Shown here: piece by piece, positions 44,341-53,647 of the stretch
Layout of the letters: each line of letters starts with the position of its first letter
Numbering within the stretch: the first letter of the stretch is position 1
Source: Pseudodesulfovibrio profundus
GTDB taxonomy: Bacteria > Desulfobacterota > Desulfovibrionia > Desulfovibrionales > Desulfovibrionaceae
NCBI RefSeq assembly: GCF_900217235.1
Contig: NZ_LT907975.1
Span: forward strand, 1,456,001 to 1,520,000
Reading direction: 5' to 3'
Length of the DNA: 64,000 nt
Notes under the pieces: model-generated
Database searches by the model: none
The model's input: only the letters and a program-made list of their open reading frames with translations
Told to the model about the DNA's origin: nothing
Translations under genes and position numbers: made by a program

Positions 44341-45153
44341 ATGCAGGCCGTCATCAAAAGGAAGTCACTATTATGTCATGCGTTGCATACTGCCATGACA
44401 TTCTGCATCGCGCTCTTTCTGATCACCCTGGTGTCTGTGTCCAATCCTTGTCCGGCCTGGGGGCAAAACAGCGACAGGGTACAACTGGTAGGTTTCAACT
44501 ACCCTCCATTTTATCAGGTGAAAAGTGGAACCGCGACCGGCATAGCCGTGGATCTGGCAGAAGAACTGTTTTCACGACTCAACCGAGAATACGCCCTTTC
44601 CATTTATCCATTGAAAAGAACGTTATCCATGTTGGAAAATGGTCAGGCAGACTGCGTGATCATCCTTATCAAGACCCCACAGCGTCAGAAGTTCCTTCAT
44701 TTCACCGAACCCATTGTTACAGCTCGTGGGCTGATATGGTCCTCCACCGAGCGAGAGAAAAACCCCATCCACTTCGATACATTGCAGGACTTGCGCCGAT
44801 ACAAGATTGGCATAACCCGCGGATACAGCTATGGTCAGGAGTTCGACAATTTTCTGCAATCAATGAATGTGGAAACAGCAAACAGTGACTACTCGAACCT
44901 GCTCAAATTACTGGAACACAGAATAGAAATTTTCCCCGGAAATGAACTGGTCGTTCAATCGCTCATCAATCAACACCCCGAGCTACGCAACAAATTCCTG
45001 CGGTCGAGCAAGACATTCTTTGAATGGGACCTACGAATTGCCATCAGCCGCAAGTCCCATTTGGTCGAGCTTCTTCCTGAAATAGAAACAGTGCTGGCCG
45101 ATTTGAAACGTGAAGGCATTGTTGATGCGATAATCCAGTCGTACTTGCAGTAA
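44341..45153 (+). CDS. Periplasmic substrate-binding protein (family 3)
   Basis: 270 residues if the ATG at 44341 is used; an ATG at 44239 would add 34 residues before the signal peptide. Neither start has a strong ribosome site. The signal is IALFLITLVSVSNPCPAWG. The mature part follows the SBP_bac_3 fold: VGFNYPPFYQ, TGIAVDLAEELFSRL, LENGQADCVIILIKTPQRQ, RYKIGITRGYSYG, and SRKSHLVELLPEIETVLADL. It resembles polar amino-acid-binding proteins, but no permease or ATPase gene follows, so it may act as an orphan sensor-like protein. Confidence 0.75.
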   Translation: MQAVIKRKSLLCHALHTAMTFCIALFLITLVSVSNPCPAWGQNSDRVQLVGFNYPPFYQVKSGTATGIAVDLAEELFSRLNREYALSIYPLKRTLSMLENGQADCVIILIKTPQRQKFLHFTEPIVTARGLIWSSTEREKNPIHFDTLQDLRRYKIGITRGYSYGQEFDNFLQSMNVETANSDYSNLLKLLEHRIEIFPGNELVVQSLINQHPELRNKFLRSSKTFFEWDLRIAISRKSHLVELLPEIETVLADLKREGIVDAIIQSYLQ

Positions 45154-45206
45154 TGGTTCCATGCCATCAGGAAAGTGACGTGTTTCTGAGCATTTCGCCC
45201 ACAAAC

Positions 45207-45241
45207 CAAAAAGCGGCTTACGTTTAATACGTAAGCCGCTG
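45207..45241 (-). terminator. Terminator of tRNA-Leu(CAA)
   Basis: On the minus strand AGCGGCTTACGT, 5-nt loop, ACGTAAGCCGCT, then TTTTT. The stem also stands at the end of the convergent binding-protein gene. Confidence 0.9.
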
Positions 45242-45248
45242 ATTTATC

Positions 45249-45335
45249 TGGTACCAAGGCGGGGACTTGAACCCCGACGGCCGTGAGGCCGGCGGATTTT
45301 GAATCCGCTGCGTCTACCAATTCCGCCACCCTGGC
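45249..45335 (-). tRNA. tRNA-Leu, anticodon CAA
   Basis: 87 nt including an encoded CCA. Acceptor GCCAGGG / CCTTGGT (with G-T pairs), D-loop GGTAGACGC, anticodon stem-loop GCGGA-TTCAAAA-TCCGC, long variable arm (CGGCCTCACGGCCG) and T-loop GTTCAAGTC. Confidence 0.95.
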
Positions 45336-45561
45336 ACGGGAGACGTTCTTCATAGGGCAGGAGGGGGCTGATTGTCAATGGTTTGTAACAACATGTTGAA
45401 CATGGGCATGAATCATAGGCGTGATGGAATTTCTGTCCATGCAGGAGACCTGCGTAAGACACTAAAACTTTATTGATTCCATGTTTTCTCGCTTGTCATG
45501 GGAGGTTGGGCGGTGATAGCTACGAGCTGTTCAATCGTTTATCTCAACCAAAGGTGTTTCC

Positions 45562-46245
45562 ATGCTCCCCGTAGGCTCAATCGTCAACGCCCTCGCCATC
45601 ATCGGCGGTTCGATCATTGGTTGCTGGCTGCAATCGCGCTTCCCGGACCGCATTCGATCCATTGTTTTTCAGGGCCTCGGCCTGTGCGTCCTGCTTATCG
45701 GGATTCAGATGGCCCTCAAGGTCGAGAACATCCTTATCGTCATCTTCGCGATTCTACTGGGCGCCATCACTGGCGAGCTTTGCCGTCTGGATACCCTGTT
45801 CGAGCGAATGGGCAACCGACTCAAGGGCCTTCTCAAGTCGAAGAACCCCAAATTCACCGAAGGGTTGATTACCGCCTCTCTCATTTACTGCATCGGGGCC
45901 ATGGCTATCGTCGGCGCTCTCGAAGAAGGCATCAACGGGAACCCCGAGGTGCTTCTCACCAAATCAATTCTGGATGGATTCGCCTCCATCGCCCTGGCCG
46001 CATCCTATGGCTCCGGCGTCTTCTTCTCTTTCATCCCTGTCCTGCTCTACCAGGGAATCATGACCATTGGCGCGAGCTACTTTCAGCAGTACTTTTCCGA
46101 CATGATGATCGCCCAGATCACTGCCTGCGGCGGATTGCTGATTATCGGTATCGGGATCAACCTGCTCGAACTGACAGAAATCAAGCTGGCGAACCTGCTC
46201 CCTTCACTGGGGTTCGTGGTCATCCTCACCGCCCTTTTCGCCTAA
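45562..46245 (+). CDS. DUF554 family membrane protein
   Basis: 227 residues with about six hydrophobic segments. The start MLPVGSIVNALAIIGGSIIG and the internal GLITASLIYCIGAMAIVGAL and LTKSILDGFASIALAASYG segments are typical of DUF554 (YqgA/YdfK-like), a family of predicted inner-membrane transporters with unknown substrate. It stands alone between tRNA-Leu and a convergent gene. The ribosome site is AAAGGTG at good spacing. Confidence 0.85.
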   Translation: MLPVGSIVNALAIIGGSIIGCWLQSRFPDRIRSIVFQGLGLCVLLIGIQMALKVENILIVIFAILLGAITGELCRLDTLFERMGNRLKGLLKSKNPKFTEGLITASLIYCIGAMAIVGALEEGINGNPEVLLTKSILDGFASIALAASYGSGVFFSFIPVLLYQGIMTIGASYFQQYFSDMMIAQITACGGLLIIGIGINLLELTEIKLANLLPSLGFVVILTALFA

Positions 46246-46278
46246 TAAACCACCTCCCTGCATACTGCAAAAACAACA

Positions 46279-46310
46279 AGGCCCGACTCCCCATGGAGCC
46301 GGGCCTTGAT
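46279..46310. terminator. Shared terminator between convergent genes
   Basis: AAGGCCCGACTCC...GGAGCCGGGCCTT (one mismatch). The T-rich side is on the minus strand (GTTGTTTTTGC). Confidence 0.75.
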
Positions 46311-46328
46311 GATAGAAGCACAATTCAC

Positions 46329-46817
46329 TTATTCAGCTTCGACTTTTTCCTTTTTGCTGCTTCCCCCGCAACCGCCGCAGCCACGAGCTTTCTCCTTGAG
46401 ATTTTCATCAGGCTCAACAATGCGGATATCATCTTCCGAATCAAGCTGTTTCTTGATCGTAGCGTACTCTATTACATCCTCGAAACATCGCTGCGCTTCC
46501 CAAACAGTCAGAAACTCGCCGAGCATTCCGGTCTGGAACTCCGGCATGTCGAATTTCTTAGCCCACACATTGTTCTTGAGAAAATCCCACGCGCCGATCC
46601 GTGGAGCCGTGATCGGCTTGTTGGTCTGGCGAAGCATAACTTCCCATTTTGTGTATTGATATACGTCGTCCAGAGTCTCGGCTGGTTCACAGGCATGGGT
46701 CTCACTTGCCTGAAATGATATAACCATTTTGAATCCGACCTGGATTTCCTTGAAAAATCGACCGAACTGGTCATGACGGGATGCTTCAACAAGCAACTCT
46801 CTAAAATCTTTGGCCAT
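46329..46817 (-). CDS. Hypothetical protein with a Cys-Gly C-terminal tail
   Basis: 162 residues, soluble. The body (FRELLVEASRHDQFGRFFKE, AWDFLKNNVWAKKFDMPEF, LTVWEAQRCFEDVIEYATI) is mostly helical and acidic-aromatic. The tail holds ARGCGGCGGSSKKEK, a Cys-Gly-Gly repeat that could bind metal. AAAGGAG precedes the ATG. I do not recognise the family. Single gene, with the AEC gene 113 nt upstream on the same strand. Confidence 0.65.
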   Translation of the reverse strand: MAKDFRELLVEASRHDQFGRFFKEIQVGFKMVISFQASETHACEPAETLDDVYQYTKWEVMLRQTNKPITAPRIGAWDFLKNNVWAKKFDMPEFQTGMLGEFLTVWEAQRCFEDVIEYATIKKQLDSEDDIRIVEPDENLKEKARGCGGCGGSSKKEKVEAE

Positions 46818-46930
46818 TATGAACTCCTTTCACATCCGATCTACAAAGATCAGCCATAATCCACCAATTCCCGCACAGTTTCAAGGGGTTTATCGGCTTT
46901 TGATTGATTCCCAATCACTTTTTTCGGATT

Positions 46931-47842
46931 TCAGGAGCCAAGGAGTGTCAGTATAATCGGGAGCGTACACGCGGACAAAATGGTCTGAACCGTTATGATC
47001 AACGCCATCACACGGTGATCACCACCCATCTGCCGGGCAAGGATAAAAGCGGACACTGACACCGGAATGGCTGTGTAGATCAACGCCGCATTGCGCGACA
47101 ATTCATCAAGCCCAAGCAGTATGGAGCAGCCAAAAGCAACCAGTGGCAGTATCAGAAGATGCGCGACAGACGCCACGGCGACCGGCCAGATTCGACAGAG
47201 CACTCCTTCAAAACGAAGCCCTGCCCCCACTGCCAGCAGTCCCATGGGCAATGCAGCCTTACCCAGAATATCCAGCACATCCTGAATCGCGACCGGTAAC
47301 GTGATGCTAAACCCATTCATCAAAAAACCGACCACGCATGACAGGATGAGCGGATTTTTGCCCAGCTCCTGCAACGTGCGAAGTGCCCCGCCGCCGTTGC
47401 CGCCATGACGGGCCAAAACCAACACGCACAGCACATTGACCAGCGGCACTAGCGTCAGCAACGCAACCGCCGAGAGCGTCATCCAGTCCGGCCCTAACAG
47501 TGCAGCGGCCACTGAGAGTCCCACGTAAGTATTCGGGCGTATGGCTCCCTGAAACACCGACGTGAACGCCGGACCATCCATGGGGAGCAGTCGACGCATA
47601 AAAACGAGGACCAGCGACACGCCCCCAACAGACAGCAACAGTGTCACGGCCAGCCCCAAGGCAGAGGCGTCAAAGGAACGCCCCGATAAGCCACCGATAA
47701 GCAGCGCAGGGAAAAGGACATAATAGGTCAGCCGTTCCGAAACCGGCCAAAAGCCAGTACCCGGAAACTCAAACCGGTACAGTGTGAATCCGATAAGAAT
47801 CAGCCCGAAAATGGGCGCGACTGCCAGTAGAATGGGGGACAT
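46931..47842 (-). CDS. AEC-family (auxin efflux carrier type) permease
   Basis: 303 residues with about nine hydrophobic segments. PIFGLILIGFTLYRF at the start, FQGAIRPNTYVGLSVAAALL (the conserved Asn region) and LPMGLLAVGAGLRFEG are typical of bacterial AEC transporters, which carry organic acids such as malate or malonate. The substrate is unknown. Confidence 0.85.
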   Translation of the reverse strand: MSPILLAVAPIFGLILIGFTLYRFEFPGTGFWPVSERLTYYVLFPALLIGGLSGRSFDASALGLAVTLLLSVGGVSLVLVFMRRLLPMDGPAFTSVFQGAIRPNTYVGLSVAAALLGPDWMTLSAVALLTLVPLVNVLCVLVLARHGGNGGGALRTLQELGKNPLILSCVVGFLMNGFSITLPVAIQDVLDILGKAALPMGLLAVGAGLRFEGVLCRIWPVAVASVAHLLILPLVAFGCSILLGLDELSRNAALIYTAIPVSVSAFILARQMGGDHRVMALIITVQTILSACTLPIILTLLGS

Positions 47843-47878
47843 GGGCGAAACCGTACGCCTGCTGGCAGGAAAAAGGCA

Positions 47879-47913
47879 AGAAAAACGGGGAGCCTCTTGT
47901 GAAGCTCCCCGTA
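47879..47913 (-). terminator. Terminator after the metallo-hydrolase gene
   Basis: On the minus strand ACGGGGAGC, loop, GCTCCCCGT, then TTTTC. Confidence 0.88.
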
Positions 47914-47917
47914 TTGA

Positions 47918-48664
47918 TTATTCGGGAACGGTTTCCATGGACGCCCATTTGGGTTCATGGAGCGGCAACACGTAGTCTGCCATCTCCTTGGCCTTGAGCA
48001 GAATATCGTATGCCTCGGCAGGACCGGTATTGGTTCCGGGAGGGATGACTTCCATCTCCATGGCCTTGACTTCGATGGGCGGCTCAATGTTCTCGAGGAT
48101 GGTACAGAATCCGCAAATGAGGACGCTGCCCTTCTCGGTCTCGATCTTGATGGACATGCCGCCTTCGGTGTGAGCAGGCGTGTGGATCATGGTTATACCG
48201 GGTACGACCTCGGTGTCTTCGGACACGGTCACGATCTGGCCGTTGTCCTTGATGTCATCGAGGTAGTCTTCGAGGTAGCGGAAATCGAGAGGATGCGGAT
48301 TGTACGCGGCCTCCAGTTCCTTTTCATGCATGTAGACCTTGGCGTTGACGCACTTGTAGTCGTTCTCGCAATGGTCGTTGTGCATGTGGGTGTGGATGAT
48401 GATGTCGATGTCCTCGGGCTTGAGTCCATATTTGGCCAATCCTTCCTCAAAGGTGTAGATTTTGCCGCCAATGGCCTGCTCACGCTCTTCGGAAATGATG
48501 GGCTGCATTTCACCGGTATCGACGAGAATCTTCTTGTCCCCGCCTTCGATGTACCAGGTATAGATGGGGATGGTGTACGGAGAACCATATCCCTGTTGAT
48601 ACGTCATCATGCCTTTGTCGAACACTTTGGTCCCCATACAGATGGGGTGGACTTTGTATTTCAT
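47918..48664 (-). CDS. Metallo-beta-lactamase-fold hydrolase (lactonase-like)
   Basis: 248 residues from ATG 48664, with AGGG upstream; the longer open frame lacks a ribosome site. The metal motif is HTHMHNDHC (HxHxDH), then a second His in HTPAHTEGGMS, ICGFCTILENIEPP and the final HEPKW. The layout matches N-acyl-homoserine-lactonase-like members, but the family is broad, so substrate is open. Probably cotranscribed with the CNT gene 128 nt upstream. Confidence 0.85.
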   Translation of the reverse strand: MKYKVHPICMGTKVFDKGMMTYQQGYGSPYTIPIYTWYIEGGDKKILVDTGEMQPIISEEREQAIGGKIYTFEEGLAKYGLKPEDIDIIIHTHMHNDHCENDYKCVNAKVYMHEKELEAAYNPHPLDFRYLEDYLDDIKDNGQIVTVSEDTEVVPGITMIHTPAHTEGGMSIKIETEKGSVLICGFCTILENIEPPIEVKAMEMEVIPPGTNTGPAEAYDILLKAKEMADYVLPLHEPKWASMETVPE

Positions 48665-48792
48665 CTCATATCCCTGTGGTTGATTATTTCGGCTGAACAT
48701 ATGAATAACTTTCGTCAGATGCAAGCGTTCAGTCCAGCCAACCGGGAGCTGTTGCACCCTTACAATAAATCCTCGGTATCAAAAGTCCAGCC

Positions 48793-50034
48793 TTAGAGGA
48801 TCACCCCGACCACCGCTCCGGTCATCAGAGTCGCCAACGTACCGGAGATAATGGACTTGGCCCCCAGTTGAACGATCTCGTCACGCCGCTGCGGCGCCAT
48901 GACGCTGAGTCCACCGATCATGATGCCGAGGGAACCGAAATTGGCAAAGCCGCACATGGCGTAGGTCATGATGACACGACTGCGTTCCGACAATACGCCC
49001 GGCTCCAGCTTGGCAAGTTCCAGATACGCCAGAAATTCGTTGAGTATGGTCTTGGTCCCCATGAGCGTCCCGGCAGTTTGGGCCTCGGCCCACGGAATGC
49101 CGATAAGCCAGACAACCGGCGCCATGATCCAGCCAAGCATACGCTGCAGGGTCAAGGGCGCACCCATGACATCCGGCAAAAAGGCAAGACCGGCGTTGAT
49201 CAAGGAAACCAGCGCCACGAGTACGAGCAACATGGCCACCACGTTGAGCAGGATTTTGATGCCATCAGATGTACCGAGCGTCACGGCATCCATGGTGGAG
49301 GCAGCCTCGCGGGGTGGGACGATCGATCCTTCGGTCATGTGCTTGGCGGTTTCGGGAACCATGACCCGGGCAATGAGAATGGCAGCCGGAGCCGAGATGA
49401 TGGAAGCGGCAAGAATCTGACCCATGGCATTGGGAATGACCGGCGCAAGAATGGATGCATAGAGCACCAGCATGGTTCCGGCGATGGTCGCCATGCCGCA
49501 GGTCATGATGGTGAACAGCTCACTCCGGGTCATCCGCCCCAGATACGGCTTGACCATCAACGGCGCCTCGACCATGCCTACAAAGATATTAGAAGCCGCC
49601 CCCACGCCCAGCGCCCCACCTATCTTCATGGTCTTTTCCAGACAGTAGGAAAAAGCGCTGACAATCACAGGCAGCACGCGCCAGTAATAGAGCACGGCAG
49701 AGATCACGGACATGATGAGAATTATGGGGAGCGCCCGAAAGGCAAGAATGAATCCGGCACCGGGATACGGTTCCTCGAATGGCAGCGGACCGCCGCCCAG
49801 ATAGCCGAACACAAAGCTTGTCCCGGCCATGGTCGCTTTTTCAATGGCCAGCGCAACACTGTTCAAGCCGAGAAATATCTGTTCAAAAATCGGGACCTTG
49901 AGCATCAGCAGTCCCAGAATCAATTGTAACCCAACTCCGATGGCCACCCCGGAAATACGAACCTTGCCCCGGTTCTCACTCATCAACCAGGCCAGCAAGA
50001 CAAGCGCCAGCAACCCAAATCCACTCTGCAGCAT
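48793..50034 (-). CDS. Concentrative nucleoside transporter (CNT/NupC)
   Basis: 413 residues from ATG 50034, with AGGGAGAG upstream. About ten membrane segments. CNT markers are FVFGYLGGG, VLPVIVSAFSYCLEKTMKIG, GAASNIFVGMVEAPLMVKPY, and the C-terminal MTYAMCGFANFGSLGIMIGG. Uses an ion gradient to import nucleosides. It lies 68 nt after the MFS gene, on the same strand. Confidence 0.9.
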   Translation of the reverse strand: MLQSGFGLLALVLLAWLMSENRGKVRISGVAIGVGLQLILGLLMLKVPIFEQIFLGLNSVALAIEKATMAGTSFVFGYLGGGPLPFEEPYPGAGFILAFRALPIILIMSVISAVLYYWRVLPVIVSAFSYCLEKTMKIGGALGVGAASNIFVGMVEAPLMVKPYLGRMTRSELFTIMTCGMATIAGTMLVLYASILAPVIPNAMGQILAASIISAPAAILIARVMVPETAKHMTEGSIVPPREAASTMDAVTLGTSDGIKILLNVVAMLLVLVALVSLINAGLAFLPDVMGAPLTLQRMLGWIMAPVVWLIGIPWAEAQTAGTLMGTKTILNEFLAYLELAKLEPGVLSERSRVIMTYAMCGFANFGSLGIMIGGLSVMAPQRRDEIVQLGAKSIISGTLATLMTGAVVGVIL

Positions 50035-50102
50035 CGCACTCTCCCTATTATGGTGTCCGAGACGAATTACTCGTTCAGACAGGGAGTTGCAAGTCATGCC
50101 TC

Positions 50103-51293
50103 CTAATTTGCCCGGCCCTTGGGAAGAATGGGGAGAAAGAGAATGGTGATGAGCAAAATCGCCCCCTGCACCATGAACCCGGCACCGAACATGCCCGCAT
50201 CCCCCATGTAGCCAAGGAATGTGGGCACCAGTCCCATGCCGATGGTGGCGTTGAGCGGCCCCATAAGCGCGATAGCCACGCTACGGTGCTCAGGAGGAAA
50301 TGCCGAGGCAAGCACGGTGAATCCCGGCGCAAAAAGCAGAACCGAGAACACGGGCTGCATGACCACCAAAGAAACAAGTAGGGAACCTTTGGCAACCCCC
50401 AGCAGGATAAGCGACACGCCATTGGTCACCAGATAGAGAAGAATGGCAGGCTTGGCTCCCCATTTATCGGTTATCCATCCCGCAAGAAACGGCATGAAGC
50501 AGGCCATGATGCGGGACGCCGCCAGCAGCTTGTTTGCCTCTTCCCGAGTAAAGCCGTGCGCATCGACCAAGTACAGTGGCAACATGGAATAGGGGCCGAT
50601 GGATGCACCGACCGCCATGGCAAAGAATGTCATCAGCAACCAGAAAATCGGGCGTCGCAGTATTTGAGCAACCATCAACGGCCCAGGCACCATGCCCGGA
50701 AACTCGCCGCCCCTCCCGCGCCGAAGAAAGAGCAGCCCGAGCACTATCTGCGCACCTCCCAGAAGGTAGAAAGCACCTTTCCAGCCCGCTATCAATAAAA
50801 GGGATTCAGCCAGCAGAGGAGCGGCCACGTACGCAACGTTGGGAGCCAGCTCATGGACAGCGATGGACTTGCCCCAGTCTTTGTTACGCACAAGGGAGGT
50901 CAGGGTCGCCATGCCGGATGGCAGATACAATCCCACAGCCATTCCCAAGGCGAGCATGGCCCCCATAAGCGAGCCATACCCAGTGGTTTGCGTAACTATG
51001 AGCACACAAATACCCACCAGTATGGACGAAATCGCCACTGTCCGACGATGATCCACCTCTCTGGAGATAAACCCGCTTAGCAGCAGGCCAACGCCGTTTC
51101 CGATCCCCAGCGCAAGAAAGAGTTGTCCGGCTCCGGCATGGGTAAAACCCATTTCATCCTGTATGACAGGCATGAGCGGGGCAAACATGACACGAGAAAG
51201 AAAGTTGCAGAAAAAAATGGATGTCACGAACAAGACGGCAGGGAGTGCGGAGCGAAAGGGCAAGGCGTGCTGGGTGGATGAACTTGATGACAT
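50103..51293 (-). CDS. Major facilitator superfamily transporter
   Basis: 396 residues, about 12 hydrophobic helices in two halves. FAPLMPVIQDEMGFTHAGAG near the N-terminus, SGFISREVDHRRTVAISSIL (the GxxxDRxxRR-like loop 2), and GWITDKWGAKPAIL in the second half. Substrate unknown; MFS, CNT and hydrolase genes may form one nucleoside- or metabolite-related operon. Divergent from cheX. Confidence 0.88.
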   Translation of the reverse strand: MSSSSSTQHALPFRSALPAVLFVTSIFFCNFLSRVMFAPLMPVIQDEMGFTHAGAGQLFLALGIGNGVGLLLSGFISREVDHRRTVAISSILVGICVLIVTQTTGYGSLMGAMLALGMAVGLYLPSGMATLTSLVRNKDWGKSIAVHELAPNVAYVAAPLLAESLLLIAGWKGAFYLLGGAQIVLGLLFLRRGRGGEFPGMVPGPLMVAQILRRPIFWLLMTFFAMAVGASIGPYSMLPLYLVDAHGFTREEANKLLAASRIMACFMPFLAGWITDKWGAKPAILLYLVTNGVSLILLGVAKGSLLVSLVVMQPVFSVLLFAPGFTVLASAFPPEHRSVAIALMGPLNATIGMGLVPTFLGYMGDAGMFGAGFMVQGAILLITILFLPILPKGRAN

Positions 51294-51532
51294 TGGGCTA
51301 CCAGATAGACTCTAAGCGACGCAGTGGCAAGAAAAGGAACCGATAATCACTCATTTTATAATATACACGACTTGACCGCCCTACTCGAAGCCGATACGTA
51401 TTTTGTTTATATGGCGTAGACATAACAGGTTGTTTCGACAACCTGAAAATCCATTACTAAAAAAGCACTTCGATGGCCGCCAGGCTGCATTTTCCACCTG
51501 AAACCGGCCCGATCTTTGTTAAGGAGAAGAAC

Positions 51533-51991
51533 ATGAATGTTGAGTTGGCAAAACCGTTCATAAAGGCAGCTGTAGACGTTTTGTCTACCATGGCATTTAT
51601 CAAGCCCACTGTCGGCAAACCCTATGTAAAAAAAGACAATGTCGCTGCCGGTGACATCTCTGGCATGATCGGCATTACCGGGGAAAAGAACGGAAGTGTT
51701 TCGCTGTCCTTCTCCAAAGGATGTGCGGTCGCTATTGTCAAGAACATGCTTGGCGACGAGATTGACGACATCATGCAGGACGTCAAGGATGCCGTTGGTG
51801 AGCTCACCAACATGATCTCCGGTCAGGCGCGTGCAGGCCTCGCGGAAAAGGGGCTCGTCTTCCAGGGTTCCACTCCGACCGTTGTAATGGGTGACGGCCA
51901 CACCATTTCTCACATGGCCAAGTCTCCGATCATGGCAATCCCCTTCACCACACCCGATGGAGACTTCACCATCGAGTTCTGTTTCGAATAA
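51533..51991 (+). CDS. cheX: CheX-like phosphatase of phosphorylated receivers
   Basis: 152 residues from ATG 51533, with AAGGAG 6 nt upstream. The CheC/CheX/FliY fold is seen: AFIKPTVGKPYVKKDN, GDISGMIGITGEKNGSVSLS, and the helix GELTNMISGQARAGLAEKG with the ExxN catalytic pair. The second half holds TVVMGDGHTISHMA and the beta-strand end FTTPDGDFTIEFCFE. It would dephosphorylate a CheY-like receiver. The next gene, 32 nt away, carries just such a receiver. Confidence 0.85.
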   Translation: MNVELAKPFIKAAVDVLSTMAFIKPTVGKPYVKKDNVAAGDISGMIGITGEKNGSVSLSFSKGCAVAIVKNMLGDEIDDIMQDVKDAVGELTNMISGQARAGLAEKGLVFQGSTPTVVMGDGHTISHMAKSPIMAIPFTTPDGDFTIEFCFE

Positions 51992-52023
51992 TCAAACGAA
52001 ACACGCTCAATACTGGAGAGAAC

Positions 52024-53628
52024 ATGTCTATATTAGAAGACTTTCGCAATAAAGAGTTCCTAGATCAGATCACCATCCTCAACGAGATCTCCGGCAGTAA
52101 AACGCCTGACGCACTTCCCGAACTGATTGAACTGCTCAAAAATCCCGTAGGTGACACGTCCATTGATTACATGGTGGTCAATGCGCTGAACGCCGTGCTC
52201 TCAAGCAATGAGAACAAGATAATCGAAGGATTGACCGACGAGCATGACGGGTTCCGCATCCTCTGTATCCGCGTGGCTGGTGAGCACCGTCTGGTGCGCG
52301 CGGCCGAACCGCTCGTTCAAATAGCCAGAGATGAGCAGGATCCGGACCGACTCATGGAAATCCTGACCTCTCTTGCCCATATCGGCGACCCGGTTGCGCT
52401 CGAAGTCTTCCGTAAACATCTCGGACATGAAGACGCGTTCATCCAGTCCTCATGCATCGAAGCGCTCGGCAAGTTGGAAGATGACGAATCCATCGACGCC
52501 TTCAAGGCCATACTCACGGAAAGTGAAGCACCTGAGCGCTATGAAGTGTGTGAAATCTCCACCTGGAAAGCAATTGAAGCCCTGGCCACATTCAACCGCG
52601 AAGACACGTTAGCCTTCCTTGTTGAAAAGCTGCACCATAAGAACCCTACGGTACGCCGCATCATCACTGACGCTCTCGTCAACATAGGTACTCCGGCAAT
52701 CCCCATGTTGCTGCAATCCTTTGAAAGTGGCGATACGGACAACAAGATCCTGGCTGCCAACGTGCTCGGCTTCGTGGCCGACAGAAGCGGTGCCAACGGC
52801 CTTGTCGCCGCCTTTGACAAAGGACTGGCAGACGACTCCAACGTCCGGTACGCCGTATACGAAGCCCTTGGTCGCATTGGCACCATGAAAGGCATCATCT
52901 GCCTTGTGGACGGGCTGAACGAAGAAGACGAACTCATCCTCATGGCGGTTATCGGCGGTCTGGAGAAACATGTCAATCCGGGGATGATCTCCAAATTGAC
53001 CGATCTCATCATTCAGGCCAACGATCAGAGCGACCGGCTCGCAAAAGCCATTATTTCTTCCCGAGCCACCAGGATATTCGACGCCCTGTATGAGACTGCG
53101 GGCGCAGGTGATGCGCTCATGGACGCCCTCACCGCCTCCAGGGATGCCGAAATCATCGAAGAGTTCCGCGCTGTCCTCGCCGAGGTGGGCGGCAGCAGAG
53201 CAGAAGAAGATATGGCTCGCCTGCCGCAGCTCGCAGCCGGATCGTTCAAGGCTCTGGCCGCGGACGACTCCCGCTCCATGTGCGCCATGCACCGCGCCAT
53301 TCTCTCCGATCTCGGATTTGAACCCGTCATCGCCACCAACGGCGAGGAAGCCTATGACTTCGTGGAACAGGGCGAAGAGTTCAAGATCATCATCACCGAT
53401 ATGAACATGCCTGTCATGGACGGTATGGAACTGGTGACCAAGCTCCGCAACACCCCCGGCTACGAAGACGTACCCATTATCATGGTTACCACGGAGTCCG
53501 AAGCCACACAGGTCAGCCTTGCGGAAAAGGCCGGTGTCACGGCCTTCATCACCAAGCCGTTCAAGCCGGATGCTCTCAAGGCAAAGATTCAGGAAATCAC
53601 CGCATTGAGCCGTCCTGAAATAGGTTGA
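52024..53628 (+). CDS. HEAT-repeat protein with C-terminal CheY-like receiver (C-terminus altered by an IS)
   Basis: 534 residues. Residues about 20-390 are HEAT/PBS-type helical repeats (DPDRLMEILTSLAHIGDPVA, ALEVFRKHLGHEDAFIQSS, EALGKLEDDESIDAFKAIL, NPTVRRIITDALVNIGTPAI). Residues about 412-527 form a receiver: acidic AADDSRSM, phospho-acceptor in IITDMNMPVMDG, VTTESE, and ITKPFKPD. The last seven codons (LSRPEIG and stop) come from the IS inserted at 53606. Without it the frame would read GCA-TAA and the protein would end after residue 527 (EITA). The protein probably signals through repeat-mediated contacts, with CheX as its phosphatase. Confidence 0.88.
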   Translation: MSILEDFRNKEFLDQITILNEISGSKTPDALPELIELLKNPVGDTSIDYMVVNALNAVLSSNENKIIEGLTDEHDGFRILCIRVAGEHRLVRAAEPLVQIARDEQDPDRLMEILTSLAHIGDPVALEVFRKHLGHEDAFIQSSCIEALGKLEDDESIDAFKAILTESEAPERYEVCEISTWKAIEALATFNREDTLAFLVEKLHHKNPTVRRIITDALVNIGTPAIPMLLQSFESGDTDNKILAANVLGFVADRSGANGLVAAFDKGLADDSNVRYAVYEALGRIGTMKGIICLVDGLNEEDELILMAVIGGLEKHVNPGMISKLTDLIIQANDQSDRLAKAIISSRATRIFDALYETAGAGDALMDALTASRDAEIIEEFRAVLAEVGGSRAEEDMARLPQLAAGSFKALAADDSRSMCAMHRAILSDLGFEPVIATNGEEAYDFVEQGEEFKIIITDMNMPVMDGMELVTKLRNTPGYEDVPIIMVTTESEATQVSLAEKAGVTAFITKPFKPDALKAKIQEITALSRPEIG

Positions 53629-53647
53629 CGGTTTTTGAAGGTTTCAA

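Noticed and set aside
47957..49929. Long plus-strand frames (279 and 353 codons) opposite the metallo-hydrolase and CNT genes
   Set aside because: Shadows of genes with clear motifs on the minus strand; His/Arg/Asp-rich composition and no ribosome sites.
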